A stretch of 64,000 nucleotides of DNA from Chitinophagaceae bacterium (lineage in GTDB: Bacteria; Bacteroidota; Bacteroidia; Chitinophagales; Chitinophagaceae): contig CANGTN010000001.1 in NCBI GenBank assembly GCA_947456805.1, positions 62,001-126,000 on the forward strand, given 5' to 3'. A model generated the notes under the pieces. That model was not told the DNA's origin, did not search any database, and saw nothing but the letters and a program-made list of their open reading frames with translations. Numbering within the stretch: position 1 is the first letter of the stretch; each line of letters begins with the position of its first letter. Below, piece after piece: positions 24,311 to 32,792 of the stretch. The position numbers and the translations under genes are program-made.

Positions 24311-27300
24311 TTAACCTTCGTGTACTTCGCTTTCAATATTTCTAACTTTAGCCATATAGCTAACATTAGGCAATACATGCAATTGTTCTAATGAATAGAA
24401 TAAACGATTATTGTTAGTTCCTCTATGAACAGAAACCGCACTCTTGCTATCATTCACATTACCAAACACAATCGCTTCTGTAGGGCAAGATTGTTGACAA
24501 GCAACTTTCAAATCCCACTCATTATTTTCACCAGTTTTCAATGGGCGACTTTCTTTCTTCGCTTTCAATTTACCTTCTTGTAAACGTTGAACACAGAAAG
24601 AACATTTTTCAATTACACCACGAGAACGAACAGTAACATCAGGGTTCAACACCATTCTTGTTAAATCTTCATTCATGTAATGAATTGTATCATTCAATTC
24701 GCTTTGGTTATTTGCAAAGCTATCAGCGCCTGTATAATCAGCCCAGTTAAAACGACGTACTTTATACGGGCAGTTATTTGCGCAATATCTTGTACCAATA
24801 CAACGGTTGTAAGTCATTTGATTCAACCCTTCACTGCTGTGATTGGTTGCTGCAACCGGACAAACGTTTTCGCAAGGTGCATTGTCACAATGTTGGCACA
24901 TCAATGGTTGGAATACTACTTTAGGATTGTCGCTGTCTCCGCTGTAGTATCTGTCAATTCTCAACCAAGCCATATCATGAAAACGCAATACTTCACTCTT
25001 ACCTACAACTGAAACGTTATTTTCAGCGCTACAAGCTACAACACAAGCACCACAACCATTACAAGCATTTAAGTCAATGCTCATTCCCCACTTAATTCCA
25101 GGTTTGTCAATTGGTTTGTAAATACTTCCGTCTTCTTTAAAATTTGCCACCCCACCATAAGCTGCTAATTCCTTTTCTCTCTCTTCTAATACTTCTTTAG
25201 GATTGTGCTTTAATTCGGCAAGTGTCAATTCTTTCATCACCTCTGTACGATTACCTTGAGGTGTATCATAAATATTATGTGTTTGCGTTAATGCAACAGG
25301 ATGTTTTTCTGTAGTAGCAGTTAAAGAAACATCACCAACACTAAAACTTACAGTTCCATCAACCATTCCTGCTAAAGGAAATGCATTAACCCCAACTGAT
25401 TTGATTTCATCTTCCATTGCAGCACGACCAACTTTCGCATCTCTACCATAACCAACTGCAATTCCAACTGTTGAAGGATGTGTGCCCGGAATAATTAATG
25501 CAGGTAATTGAATTGTTTTACCATTTGCTTTAATTGAAACAACTTTTTTAGGGGGATTTACTTCGTAACTATCTGCTTGACCATTATTGGTCAAATCAAT
25601 TCCCAATAAAGTTTTAGCCATCGCAGGAGAAACTATTAAATAGTTATCCCAAGTTGCTCTTGTTATTGGATCTGGCATTTCTTGTAACCAAGGATTGGCG
25701 GCACCTTGTCCGGCACCAATTGCAACCTTTTGGTACAATTGTAATTCCGTACCAGTGCTAACTTTGTAGGCTGCAATTTTTGCAACTGCGCCAGCTACAG
25801 GTGAACCATTATATGCAGCACCGGCATTAGCCTCAGCAACAACATTTACCCCATCTTGTAATAATTTATCCCAAGCATTTTCGCTACCCACTTTTGCAAT
25901 CCAGAATTGTTTTACATAAGCTGCATAATCAACTGATGCACCACTCCATTTCAATAAATTATCTTGCCATTGGCGAGTTTTGAATAATGGATTGATAGTA
26001 GGTTGAATAAATGAATAATGACCTGTTTTTATTTCAGCATCTCCCCAAGATTCTAAATAATGATGAGATGGAATAACATATTTACACAATTGTGTTGTTT
26101 CATCTGCTTTTTCGCTGAATGAAATTTTCACTTTTACTTTATCTAACCCTGATTTTACTTTCGCTTGATCAAACCATGAATAAACAGGGTTTGCGCCATA
26201 AATCATTAAAGCACCTACAGCACCTGCATTCATTGCATCTACTAAAGATGCAAATTCTGCATCAATACCCGCACGAACTGTATTTGAAACGCTCCAGTCA
26301 ATTGTTTTACCATTTGATTGTATCGCTTCATTAATAGCATTCACAACAATTTGTACATTCACATCATTACTGCCTGCAACCACTAATGATTGACCTTTAT
26401 TTGCAAGTAAAGCTTTTGCTGCTTTCTCTATTCCTGCTTTTAATTTACTATCAGAAATGTTGATAGATCCACCATTTACAGCAGCCAACAAAGCATTTGC
26501 AACAGCTCCTGTTTCACTTGGACGGTGTAAAAATCTTTCATCGGCATTACTACCTGTTAAGCTTGCTACACTCTCAAAATGATAGTGCTTGCTCATTTCT
26601 AGATTGGTATCAGATAGTTTTTTACCTTTTGAATATTGTTTTGCAAATTCAACAGGACTAATCCACGTACCTAAAAAATCAGCGCCTAAGCTTACAATTA
26701 CTTTGGCGTTATCAAACTTATAATTAGGTATAGCTTTTTTGCCGTAATTGGCTTCATTTGCCAACAAGATGCCACTGTAAGAAACAGCATCATAAGTAAC
26801 ATGTTTACCGGATGGATATTTTGCTAAAAATTGTTGAATTACAGCTAATGATGAAGGAGAATTAACAGTGCTCGTCAACAATACCGGATTTGAAACCCCG
26901 TTCATTGCTGCAGCAACTGCCTGATCCATTGCTTCAAAAGTTACTTCTTTTCCGTCAATTGAAGGAAAACGCAACCTTGCTCCATCATATAAATCTAAAA
27001 CCGAAGCCTGTACTCTTGCAGAAGTACCACCTTTGGTAATTGAAGACATTTCATTTCCTTCAATTTTAATCGGACGTCCATCGCGTACTTTGGCTACAAT
27101 GCTTACTGCATCACCATCCTGTACGTATGTAGTAGCATAAAAATTACTAACGCCCGGAACAACATCTTCTGGTCTGTTGGCAAAAGGAATTGCCTTTTTT
27201 ACCGGCACTTCACAACTTGCCGCAACGGCTGCAGCAGCTGTACTAAAGCCTAAATATTTTAAGAAATCACGGCGTGGTGCTTTGGTTTCCAAGAAGCTAC

Positions 27301-27409
27301 TATCTGCTGATTCAAAAGGCAGTTCTTCACGAAACTCATCTTTTGCAGATTGCTGAAACGCTTCAGAATTATTCAGCTCACCGAAACTTTGCCAATGCTT
27401 TTTCTCCAT
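24311..27409 (-). CDS. actB: Alternative complex III subunit ActB, molybdopterin-oxidoreductase-like iron-sulfur protein
   Basis: A 1032-residue two-domain protein. Near residues 45-70 is a Tat-type leader (PRRDFLKYLGFSTAAAAVAA followed by SC, a lipobox-like site). Residues about 80-740 resemble a molybdopterin oxidoreductase that has lost cofactor binding, and about 783-980 form a four-cluster ferredoxin domain: CNGCGACVVAC, CQHCDNAPCENVC, CIGTRYCANNC, then CSFCVQRL with CQQSC. It carries electrons in alternative complex III. The long pre-twin-arginine extension (about 44 residues) marks the 'Tat-variant' group. Full length. Confidence 0.96.
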   Translation of the reverse strand: MEKKHWQSFGELNNSEAFQQSAKDEFREELPFESADSSFLETKAPRRDFLKYLGFSTAAAAVAASCEVPVKKAIPFANRPEDVVPGVSNFYATTYVQDGDAVSIVAKVRDGRPIKIEGNEMSSITKGGTSARVQASVLDLYDGARLRFPSIDGKEVTFEAMDQAVAAAMNGVSNPVLLTSTVNSPSSLAVIQQFLAKYPSGKHVTYDAVSYSGILLANEANYGKKAIPNYKFDNAKVIVSLGADFLGTWISPVEFAKQYSKGKKLSDTNLEMSKHYHFESVASLTGSNADERFLHRPSETGAVANALLAAVNGGSINISDSKLKAGIEKAAKALLANKGQSLVVAGSNDVNVQIVVNAINEAIQSNGKTIDWSVSNTVRAGIDAEFASLVDAMNAGAVGALMIYGANPVYSWFDQAKVKSGLDKVKVKISFSEKADETTQLCKYVIPSHHYLESWGDAEIKTGHYSFIQPTINPLFKTRQWQDNLLKWSGASVDYAAYVKQFWIAKVGSENAWDKLLQDGVNVVAEANAGAAYNGSPVAGAVAKIAAYKVSTGTELQLYQKVAIGAGQGAANPWLQEMPDPITRATWDNYLIVSPAMAKTLLGIDLTNNGQADSYEVNPPKKVVSIKANGKTIQLPALIIPGTHPSTVGIAVGYGRDAKVGRAAMEDEIKSVGVNAFPLAGMVDGTVSFSVGDVSLTATTEKHPVALTQTHNIYDTPQGNRTEVMKELTLAELKHNPKEVLEEREKELAAYGGVANFKEDGSIYKPIDKPGIKWGMSIDLNACNGCGACVVACSAENNVSVVGKSEVLRFHDMAWLRIDRYYSGDSDNPKVVFQPLMCQHCDNAPCENVCPVAATNHSSEGLNQMTYNRCIGTRYCANNCPYKVRRFNWADYTGADSFANNQSELNDTIHYMNEDLTRMVLNPDVTVRSRGVIEKCSFCVQRLQEGKLKAKKESRPLKTGENNEWDLKVACQQSCPTEAIVFGNVNDSKSAVSVHRGTNNNRLFYSLEQLHVLPNVSYMAKVRNIESEVHEG

Positions 27410-27495
27410 AATTATTCAATGTGATAATTCGATAAATGAATGATTAAATATTGCTGTATAATTTTTCAGGTAAACAGCTATTCAACAATCCAACT

Positions 27496-28767
27496 TTAAT
27501 AATGACATTTTTGACACTCTGTACCACCAATCTTCTCTACAGTTATTCCTTTCGTGCTATCTAGTTTTCCATTCTTTAACTCGTTGTGGAATTTTTCGTA
27601 AATGCTATAAAAACCATTGTCTTTAAACTGAACCTTGGTTTCTCTGTGGCAATTCACACACCAACCCATACTTAAATCAGTGAATTGTTTTACTTCACCC
27701 ATTTTTGTAATGTCACCATGACAAGTTTGGCATTGTACATTACCTGCTTTCACGTGTTGGCTATGGTTGAAATATACGTGATCAGGTAAGTTATGAATTT
27801 TTACCCACTCAATTGGTTTTGCTTTTGAAGGATCCCACTCATTGGCTTTATCAGGATTGAAGCCAGCGTATTCGTATAGTTTTTTAATCTCTTCTGTACC
27901 GTTTATTTCGTTGCCTTCTTCATCTATAATTTTTTCACCCTTGTATTCCTGAATTGCTTTATGACAATTCATACAAACATTCACAGAAGGAATATTGGCA
28001 TGTTTACCTTGCTCTGCACCTCCATGACAATACAAACAGTTGATTTGATTGATGCCGGCATGAACTTTATGAGAATAATAAATAGGTTGAATTGGTTGGT
28101 AATCTTTATTTCTACCCAAATTAATAGCACCTTTGGTAGTAAGATAACCGCCGGTAACAAATAAAATAATGATTACAATAGCGATGTACGTTTTGTTTTT
28201 CCAAAAAGCAACCGGCTCTGGAGACTCAATTCCTGATTTTTCATCAGATAATTTTTTAAGATTGCTGTTGATTTGTAATAATGCCAAAGCAACTATTGCC
28301 AATACCAGTGTAAGAACACCATATAATAGAGTACTATCGCTATCACTTGATTTAGAAGCTTCACCAACCGCTCCTCCTGCTGCAGGCGTTGCTGCTGGTT
28401 TCCAATCTCTGATGTAATCCAATATCAAGTCAATTTGCTTATCATCAATTACACCTTCAAAAACACTCATTGCCGACTTTCCGTACTCATTATATAATGC
28501 AATGGCATAGGGGTCATTAGTAGCTTTCATATATGCCTGTGTATTCTTAATCCAGGCACGCAACTTTTTTCTATCCCCGCCCCAGCGTTCTTCTACGCCC
28601 ATCAAAGCGGGGCCAGTAAGTTTCTGGTCTATTTTGTGGCAACTGGCACAATTGGCAGTATATAAGGCCTTACCATCTTGGGCTGCACTTTGATTACTGT
28701 AACTAACACCCAAGAAAATGAGTGTGCTAAAAAGAATTGATTTGGCTATGCTTCTGTGACTCATCAT
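27496..28767 (-). CDS. actA: Alternative complex III subunit ActA, hexaheme cytochrome c
   Basis: A 423-residue membrane-anchored multiheme cytochrome. After the signal peptide comes a single-heme domain (NCASCHK, about residue 40), an internal helix (LLYGVLTLVLAIVALALLQI), a second helix (TYIAIVIIILFVTGGYLTT) and a five-heme domain with CLYCH, CMNCH, CQTCH, CVNCH and CQKCH, the last right at the C-terminus. So six CxxCH sites in all. I chose the ATG at 28767 (MMSHRSIAKS), since a perfect -7 promoter box at 28816-28823 lies inside the longer frame that reaches 28848. First gene of the respiratory block. Confidence 0.94.
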   Translation of the reverse strand: MMSHRSIAKSILFSTLIFLGVSYSNQSAAQDGKALYTANCASCHKIDQKLTGPALMGVEERWGGDRKKLRAWIKNTQAYMKATNDPYAIALYNEYGKSAMSVFEGVIDDKQIDLILDYIRDWKPAATPAAGGAVGEASKSSDSDSTLLYGVLTLVLAIVALALLQINSNLKKLSDEKSGIESPEPVAFWKNKTYIAIVIIILFVTGGYLTTKGAINLGRNKDYQPIQPIYYSHKVHAGINQINCLYCHGGAEQGKHANIPSVNVCMNCHKAIQEYKGEKIIDEEGNEINGTEEIKKLYEYAGFNPDKANEWDPSKAKPIEWVKIHNLPDHVYFNHSQHVKAGNVQCQTCHGDITKMGEVKQFTDLSMGWCVNCHRETKVQFKDNGFYSIYEKFHNELKNGKLDSTKGITVEKIGGTECQKCHY

Positions 28768-28815
28768 ATTCACATTCTGTGGTTCTAAGTGTGGAAAAAT
28801 ATCCTTGAACGGGTG

Positions 28816-28823
28816 CAAAAATA
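28816..28823 (-). promoter_or_regulatory. Promoter of the act-cox block (-7 box TATTTTTG)
   Basis: On the minus strand this reads TATTTTTG, an exact TAnnTTTG match, with a TTG -33 element (complement of CAA at 28846-28848) 22 bp upstream. Predicted leader to the actA ATG is about 45 nt. No other equally good promoter was noticed between the 13 genes down to 12.67 kb. Confidence 0.6.
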
Positions 28824-29005
28824 TGGCAGTATGATGACAAAAACACAATGTTAAAAAAAATTTTTTTGCCTTGCTGGTATTGGGTTTCAGCAGATTGATA
28901 GTTTTTATAAAAATAAATGCGCTTCATTTTTTTATAAAATCTTGCATTTACAACGAAAACGATTTTAAAATTTTTCAATTCAAAATTTTGCTTCACCTTC
29001 GATGT

Positions 29006-29290
29006 ATGTTCAACAAACTAAAAGAAAAATGGAAAGTAGGATGGTTGCAATTCACACTTATCTTTTGCACATTTGCCTTAGGTGGTAGCTCTTGCGCAAG
29101 ATTGGGCAATTATTTACTTAGTTTTATACTTACCGAAAAAAGTATTCTATACTGGATTATCTATGTGCCATTAATAACTTTATTATGGCCCGTTTGTGTT
29201 TTAATCATAAGTATTCCGTTGGGGCAATTTGAGTTTTTTAAAAATTATTTAAGCAGAATTTGGAATAAAATAAAGGGGGGAGTTCAATAA
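29006..29290 (+). CDS. DUF6787 family small membrane protein
   Basis: A 94-residue protein with two hydrophobic segments (LQFTLIFCTFALGGSSCARL and IIYVPLITLLWPVCVLIISI) and a basic C-terminus. The pattern KLKEKWKV...LWPVCVLIISIPLGQFEFFK fits DUF6787, a Bacteroidota family of unknown function. The frame is open upstream to 28871 but the ATG at 29006 matches the family start. Its stop overlaps the purN ATG (TAATG at 29288-29292), so the two are translationally coupled. Confidence 0.75.
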   Translation: MFNKLKEKWKVGWLQFTLIFCTFALGGSSCARLGNYLLSFILTEKSILYWIIYVPLITLLWPVCVLIISIPLGQFEFFKNYLSRIWNKIKGGVQ

Positions 29291-29856
29291 TGAAACGCAT
29301 TGCCATTTTTGCTTCAGGTGCAGGTAGCAATACCGCAAAGATTATTGAATACTTTTCTGCCCGAAATACGATTGAAGTAGCTGTAATTCTTTGCAACAAA
29401 CCAGATGCAGGCGTTTTAAAAATTGCAACCCATTATCATATTCCCAACATATTGATAGAAAAAGAAAAGTTTTTTAGAGGCGATGCTTATGTTTCCGAAT
29501 TAAAATCTTTAGATATAGACTTCATTGTTCTGGCCGGATTTTTATGGAAAATACCCAAAAAACTGATAGATGCATACCAAAAAAAAATAATCAATATTCA
29601 TCCTGCATTATTACCCAAATACGGAGGCAAAGGCATGTATGGCAATAAAGTACATGAAACTGTAATTGCCAACAAAGAAAAAGAAAGTGGCATTACCATA
29701 CATTTTGTTAACGAATATTTTGATGAAGGCGAACACATTTTTCAGGCAACCTGCATCATTGATGAAACCGATGATACAACAACATTAGCTGCTAAAATAC
29801 ATTTACTGGAACACGAACATTTACCAAAGGTGATAGAACGATTACTTTCTGTTTAA
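29290..29856 (+). CDS. purN: Phosphoribosylglycinamide formyltransferase
   Basis: A 188-residue enzyme of purine synthesis, moving a formyl group from 10-formyltetrahydrofolate to GAR. Motifs: IAIFASGAGSNTAKII (phosphate-binding N-terminus), LAGFLWKIP, INIHPALLPKYGGKGMYG with the catalytic Asn and His, and GITIHFVNEYFDEGEHIFQ with the catalytic Asp. Length is typical. Shares a 1-bp stop-start overlap with DUF6787. Its last 15 bp overlap the tail of a decayed DUF2892 gene on the other strand. Confidence 0.96.
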   Translation: MKRIAIFASGAGSNTAKIIEYFSARNTIEVAVILCNKPDAGVLKIATHYHIPNILIEKEKFFRGDAYVSELKSLDIDFIVLAGFLWKIPKKLIDAYQKKIINIHPALLPKYGGKGMYGNKVHETVIANKEKESGITIHFVNEYFDEGEHIFQATCIIDETDDTTTLAAKIHLLEHEHLPKVIERLLSV

Positions 29857-30062
29857 TTGATTTTCTTTCTTACAACTATTTATTCCGAAAAGAGCGTACA
29901 AAAGACAAAAACCTACCAAAGAAGTAAGTAAAAAATAATTGCTGCTGCCGATAAAATATATCCAAATGTTTCCTGAATAGTTTTGGTAAAATACAATACG
30001 GCAAAAACCAAAGCAATTATTACCCGAATTGTTTTATCCGCTGATCCCATATTTTTTTTCAT
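29842..30062 (-). pseudogene. DUF2892 (YgaP-like) membrane protein, broken by a 1-nt frameshift
   Basis: Starting at ATG 30062, the minus strand encodes MKKNMGSADKTIRVIIALVF and then a hydrophobic segment, the DUF2892 opening. After about 44 codons the frame slips at a run of six A (29930-29935 on the plus strand) and hits TAG. In the next frame the family's end follows at once: LTSLVGFCLLYALFGINSC. One additional A in the run would give an intact protein of about 73 residues. So this is either a recent frameshift mutation in a homopolymer or a sequencing error. Intact members have two membrane helices and often adjoin sulfur-transfer or redox genes. Confidence 0.85.
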
Positions 30063-30113
30063 AGTAGCTGTTTAAATTACCATGTCAAGGTATTTATTTA
30101 CATATTCTGATAC

Positions 30114-30129
30114 AATGACAATTGTCATT
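30114..30129. promoter_or_regulatory. 16-bp perfect palindrome, candidate Crp/Fnr-family operator
   Basis: AATGACAATTGTCATT is a perfect palindrome. Viewed as ATGAC-N4-GTCAT it resembles DNR/NnrR-type Crp/Fnr sites (TTGAC-N4-GTCAA). It lies 52 bp upstream of the broken DUF2892 gene and about 140 bp upstream of obg. A weak minus-strand -7-like TACCTTGA at 30083-30090 would place the palindrome near -41. No other palindrome of this kind was noticed nearby. Confidence 0.45.
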
Positions 30130-30240
30130 TGAAATAATTTAAAATTTTGCATAAGACAATGGTCCAATTATTTCACTAGTAATCAGTTTGCTTATTCATA
30201 CCTCTCAACTTATTAAATCTTCAGTTCACAACTATTCGTT

Positions 30241-30248
30241 TACTTTTG
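30241..30248 (+). promoter_or_regulatory. -7 box (TACTTTTG) for obg
   Basis: Exact TAnnTTTG match 18 nt before the GTG start of obg, giving a leader of roughly 14 nt. A convincing -33 TTG is not seen at the expected spacing. Confidence 0.5.
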
Positions 30249-30266
30249 TTTCATAATTTTTAAAGC

Positions 30267-31271
30267 GTGTCAGAAAGAAATAATTTTATTGATTACATCA
30301 GAATTTTTTGTAGAAGCGGGCATGGGGGTCCTGGAGCTAAACATTTTATGCGTAACAAACTCACCGCAAAGGGTGGTCCGGATGGCGGTGATGGCGGAAG
30401 AGGTGCACATATTATTTTGAAAGGCAATGCACAATTATGGACATTATTGCATTTGCGTTATTATAAAAACGTACTGGCAGAAGATGGCGAAGGCGGCAGC
30501 AAAAACAACAGCACTGGACGAGACGGTCAAGATATTATTATTGAAGTGCCATTGGGAACAATTGCAAGAGATGAAGAAACAGGAAAAGTATTGGTGGAAA
30601 TTTTAGAAGATGGTCAGCAGGAAATATTGGTAAAAGGTGGTCGTGGCGGATTGGGTAATCAACACTTTGCAACACCTACCAATCAGGTTCCCGAATATGC
30701 ACAACCTGGTGAGCCCGGAACAGAAGGCTGGAAACAACTAGAGCTAAAAGTATTGGCAGACGTGGGTTTGGTGGGTTTTCCCAATGCAGGAAAATCTACA
30801 TTACTGAGTGTCATTACTGCTGCAAAACCAAAAATCGCCAACTATGCTTTTACTACTTTAACCCCACAGTTGGGTATGGTAGAATACAGAGACGGCAAAA
30901 GTTTTTGCATTGCCGATTTACCCGGAATTATTGAAGGTGCTGCCGAAGGCAAAGGATTGGGTCATCGTTTTTTAAGGCACATTGAACGAAACAGTTGTTT
31001 GTTGTTTGTAATTCCTGCAGACAGTGCCAACCACAAAAAAGAGTTTGAAATTTTATTGCAAGAACTCAAGGAATACAATCCTGAAATGTTACAAAAAGAT
31101 TTTTTAATTGCTTTAAGCAAAAGCGATATGCTTGATGATGAATTGAAAAATGAAATCAGTAAAGAATTACCCGAAAATATTCCACATTATTTTATTTCTT
31201 CTTTAACCAATAATGGTCTGGTAGAATTGAAAGATGCATTGTGGCAAGTATTGACGAAGCCCTTGGCATAA
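30267..31271 (+). CDS. obg: GTPase Obg
   Basis: A 334-residue ribosome-associated GTPase. The N-terminal glycine-rich Obg fold (residues about 1-160) has [20 protein letters not shown] and [15 protein letters not shown]; the G domain has G1 [11 protein letters not shown]3 [14 protein letters not shown], and G4 SKSD in place of the standard NKxD, a variant common in Bacteroidota Obg. No C-terminal OCT domain, typical of the phylum. Start codon is GTG at 30267. Obg works in 50S ribosome assembly and growth control. Confidence 0.96.
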   Translation: MSERNNFIDYIRIFCRSGHGGPGAKHFMRNKLTAKGGPDGGDGGRGAHIILKGNAQLWTLLHLRYYKNVLAEDGEGGSKNNSTGRDGQDIIIEVPLGTIARDEETGKVLVEILEDGQQEILVKGGRGGLGNQHFATPTNQVPEYAQPGEPGTEGWKQLELKVLADVGLVGFPNAGKSTLLSVITAAKPKIANYAFTTLTPQLGMVEYRDGKSFCIADLPGIIEGAAEGKGLGHRFLRHIERNSCLLFVIPADSANHKKEFEILLQELKEYNPEMLQKDFLIALSKSDMLDDELKNEISKELPENIPHYFISSLTNNGLVELKDALWQVLTKPLA

Positions 31272-31544
31272 AATATTTCTTCAACTTGTTTTATTATGAT
31301 GCTCCTCCGCTTAACAAGACCCAGCGAATAGATTTTAGCGAAAAAGCATCAGTAGTATTTTTTGGCTTTCAATATCCTAAAAGTAAAGTAGTAGCGTTAT
31401 TTGGATGTTTAGTTTGGAGTTGGGAAAGTTGAAGAAGTTGAAAGTGTTTTCGTATCATCTATTATCTGCAAAATACCATCTATACTTATCACCTTTCATT
31501 CGGTTACTTTTTTTTACTTTTTGTATTAAGTAGAAATCGCCTTT

Positions 31545-32177
31545 ATGAAAAAGCACCCAATCGTTCTTAGTTGCATTTTTGCATTTTTCTTATATAGTTG
31601 TGAAACCGTAACATTTAATCAACCACAACCTGCCGATGTAAAACCTCTCAGCGCTTTTCCAAAAAGAATTCATGGAAAATATATCAGCAACAATCAAGCA
31701 TCTGTAATAACAATAGCAGATGAATCAATAACAATTGTATACGACTATGATGAAAAGATACACAAGGATAGTATTGGAGCTTCTTACCAATTAATTGGAG
31801 ATACTTTAATTGATACAAACAATGACTGCAAGAAAAAAATTGTGTTTAATGGAGATACTATTGTACAACATCAAAACTGGACTGACACGATATTCCATAT
31901 CTCTCAAGACAACATTCTTAAACGATTCAAAGGTTATTATTTCCTGAACGAACAAATACAACCGAATGTTTGGAGTATTACGAAAGTTGGTCTTAAAAAT
32001 GGGACTTTAACGGTGGGTCGAATTTCCAAAGAAACAGAGATTGCTCAATTACGTGAAATTACTGAAACTATTACCGATACTACATCTACGCACTTTAATT
32101 TATCAAAACGCCAATTTAAAAGTTTTGTGAAACACAATGGGTTTAGCAAAGAAGAAACATATACTCGCATGAGGTAA
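31545..32177 (+). CDS. Hypothetical lipoprotein
   Basis: A 210-residue predicted lipoprotein with leader MKKHPIVLSCIFAFFLYSC (lipid Cys at 19) and a soluble domain that I do not recognise. The body is beta-rich and Asp/Thr-rich (ITIADESITIVYDYDEKIHK, IVFNGDTIVQHQNWTDTIFH). It ends exactly where the remnant of a GH2 glycosidase begins, the two overlapping by a few bases in different frames, so this gene may have arrived by the event that removed the front of that gene. The 273 bp before it (31272-31544) hold no gene I can support. Confidence 0.65.
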   Translation: MKKHPIVLSCIFAFFLYSCETVTFNQPQPADVKPLSAFPKRIHGKYISNNQASVITIADESITIVYDYDEKIHKDSIGASYQLIGDTLIDTNNDCKKKIVFNGDTIVQHQNWTDTIFHISQDNILKRFKGYYFLNEQIQPNVWSITKVGLKNGTLTVGRISKETEIAQLREITETITDTTSTHFNLSKRQFKSFVKHNGFSKEETYTRMR

Positions 32178-32770
32178 TCGTTTTTCAATCATATTGGAGC
32201 AAAGATCCAATGCTGCGCATTTTTGGGCATAATTTCACAACACGCTGGGGTGCAGAAAATGAAGAAAAAATGATAAAGGTATATTCCAATTGTTTGCAGG
32301 TAGAATTGTTTTTAAATGGAAAATCTTTAGGCATTCAAAAACGAAACAGCCAGGACTTTCCCGCTGCCGGTTTGCGATGGAATGCAGCATTTAAAAAAGG
32401 TTTGAATACCATTGTTGCAAAAGCATTAAACACTACTATTTCAGATACCGTTATGTTCATGTATCAAACAGATGTTTGGAGTAAACCAAGTTATGCAACG
32501 GTTGAAAAAATTGCCACAACAAATGATACCACAACTGTACAAGTAAAAGTTTTTGATAACAAAGGAATTCCTTGTCTTGATGCAACCAATTGGGTAAGAT
32601 ATTCAATAGCGGGTGATGGATAATTGATAGAAAATCAGGGAACCTCTTCGGGATCGAGATATGTACAAATGACCAATGGAACAAGTATGATACGCATCAA
32701 AACAAACAAAGGAAAATCTGTTGTAAGTGCTGCTGTGAAAGGTGTTGAGGCTGTGTTGCTTACTTTGTAA
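32171..32770 (+). pseudogene. 3' remnant of a GH2 beta-galactosidase
   Basis: In one frame from about 32171 the DNA encodes VFQSYWSKDPMLRIFGHNF, then VELFLNGKSLGIQKRNSQDF, the C-terminal DUF4982-like and Ig-like part of a family 2 glycoside hydrolase, continuing to WVRYSIAGDG. A TAA at 32621-32623 then interrupts where relatives have Lys, after which LIENQGTSSGSRYVQMTNGT and KSVVSAAVKGVEAVLLTL complete the normal protein end at 32768-32770. The catalytic TIM barrel and N-terminal domains are missing altogether. So this is a 5'-truncated pseudogene with at least one nonsense mutation. About 200 of an expected ~800 residues remain. Confidence 0.88.
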
Positions 32771-32792
32771 ATAATAACATTTAAACTATGAT

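Noticed and set aside
28768-28848. Longer N-terminus for ActA reaching ATG 28848
   Set aside because: The extension covers the best promoter, has no family similarity, and would hide the signal peptide.
28871-29005. 45-codon upstream extension of the DUF6787 gene
   Set aside because: The family starts at MFNKLKEKWKV; the extension shows no similarity.
31297-31351. Inverted 7-bp ends TGATGCT and AGCATCA
   Set aside because: Arms are 41 nt apart, with little pairing between; no T run, so not a terminator.
31241-31432. A 63-codon open frame crossing the end of obg into the intergenic region
   Set aside because: It overlaps obg out of frame, lacks family features, and the intergenic part has only AT-rich sequence.
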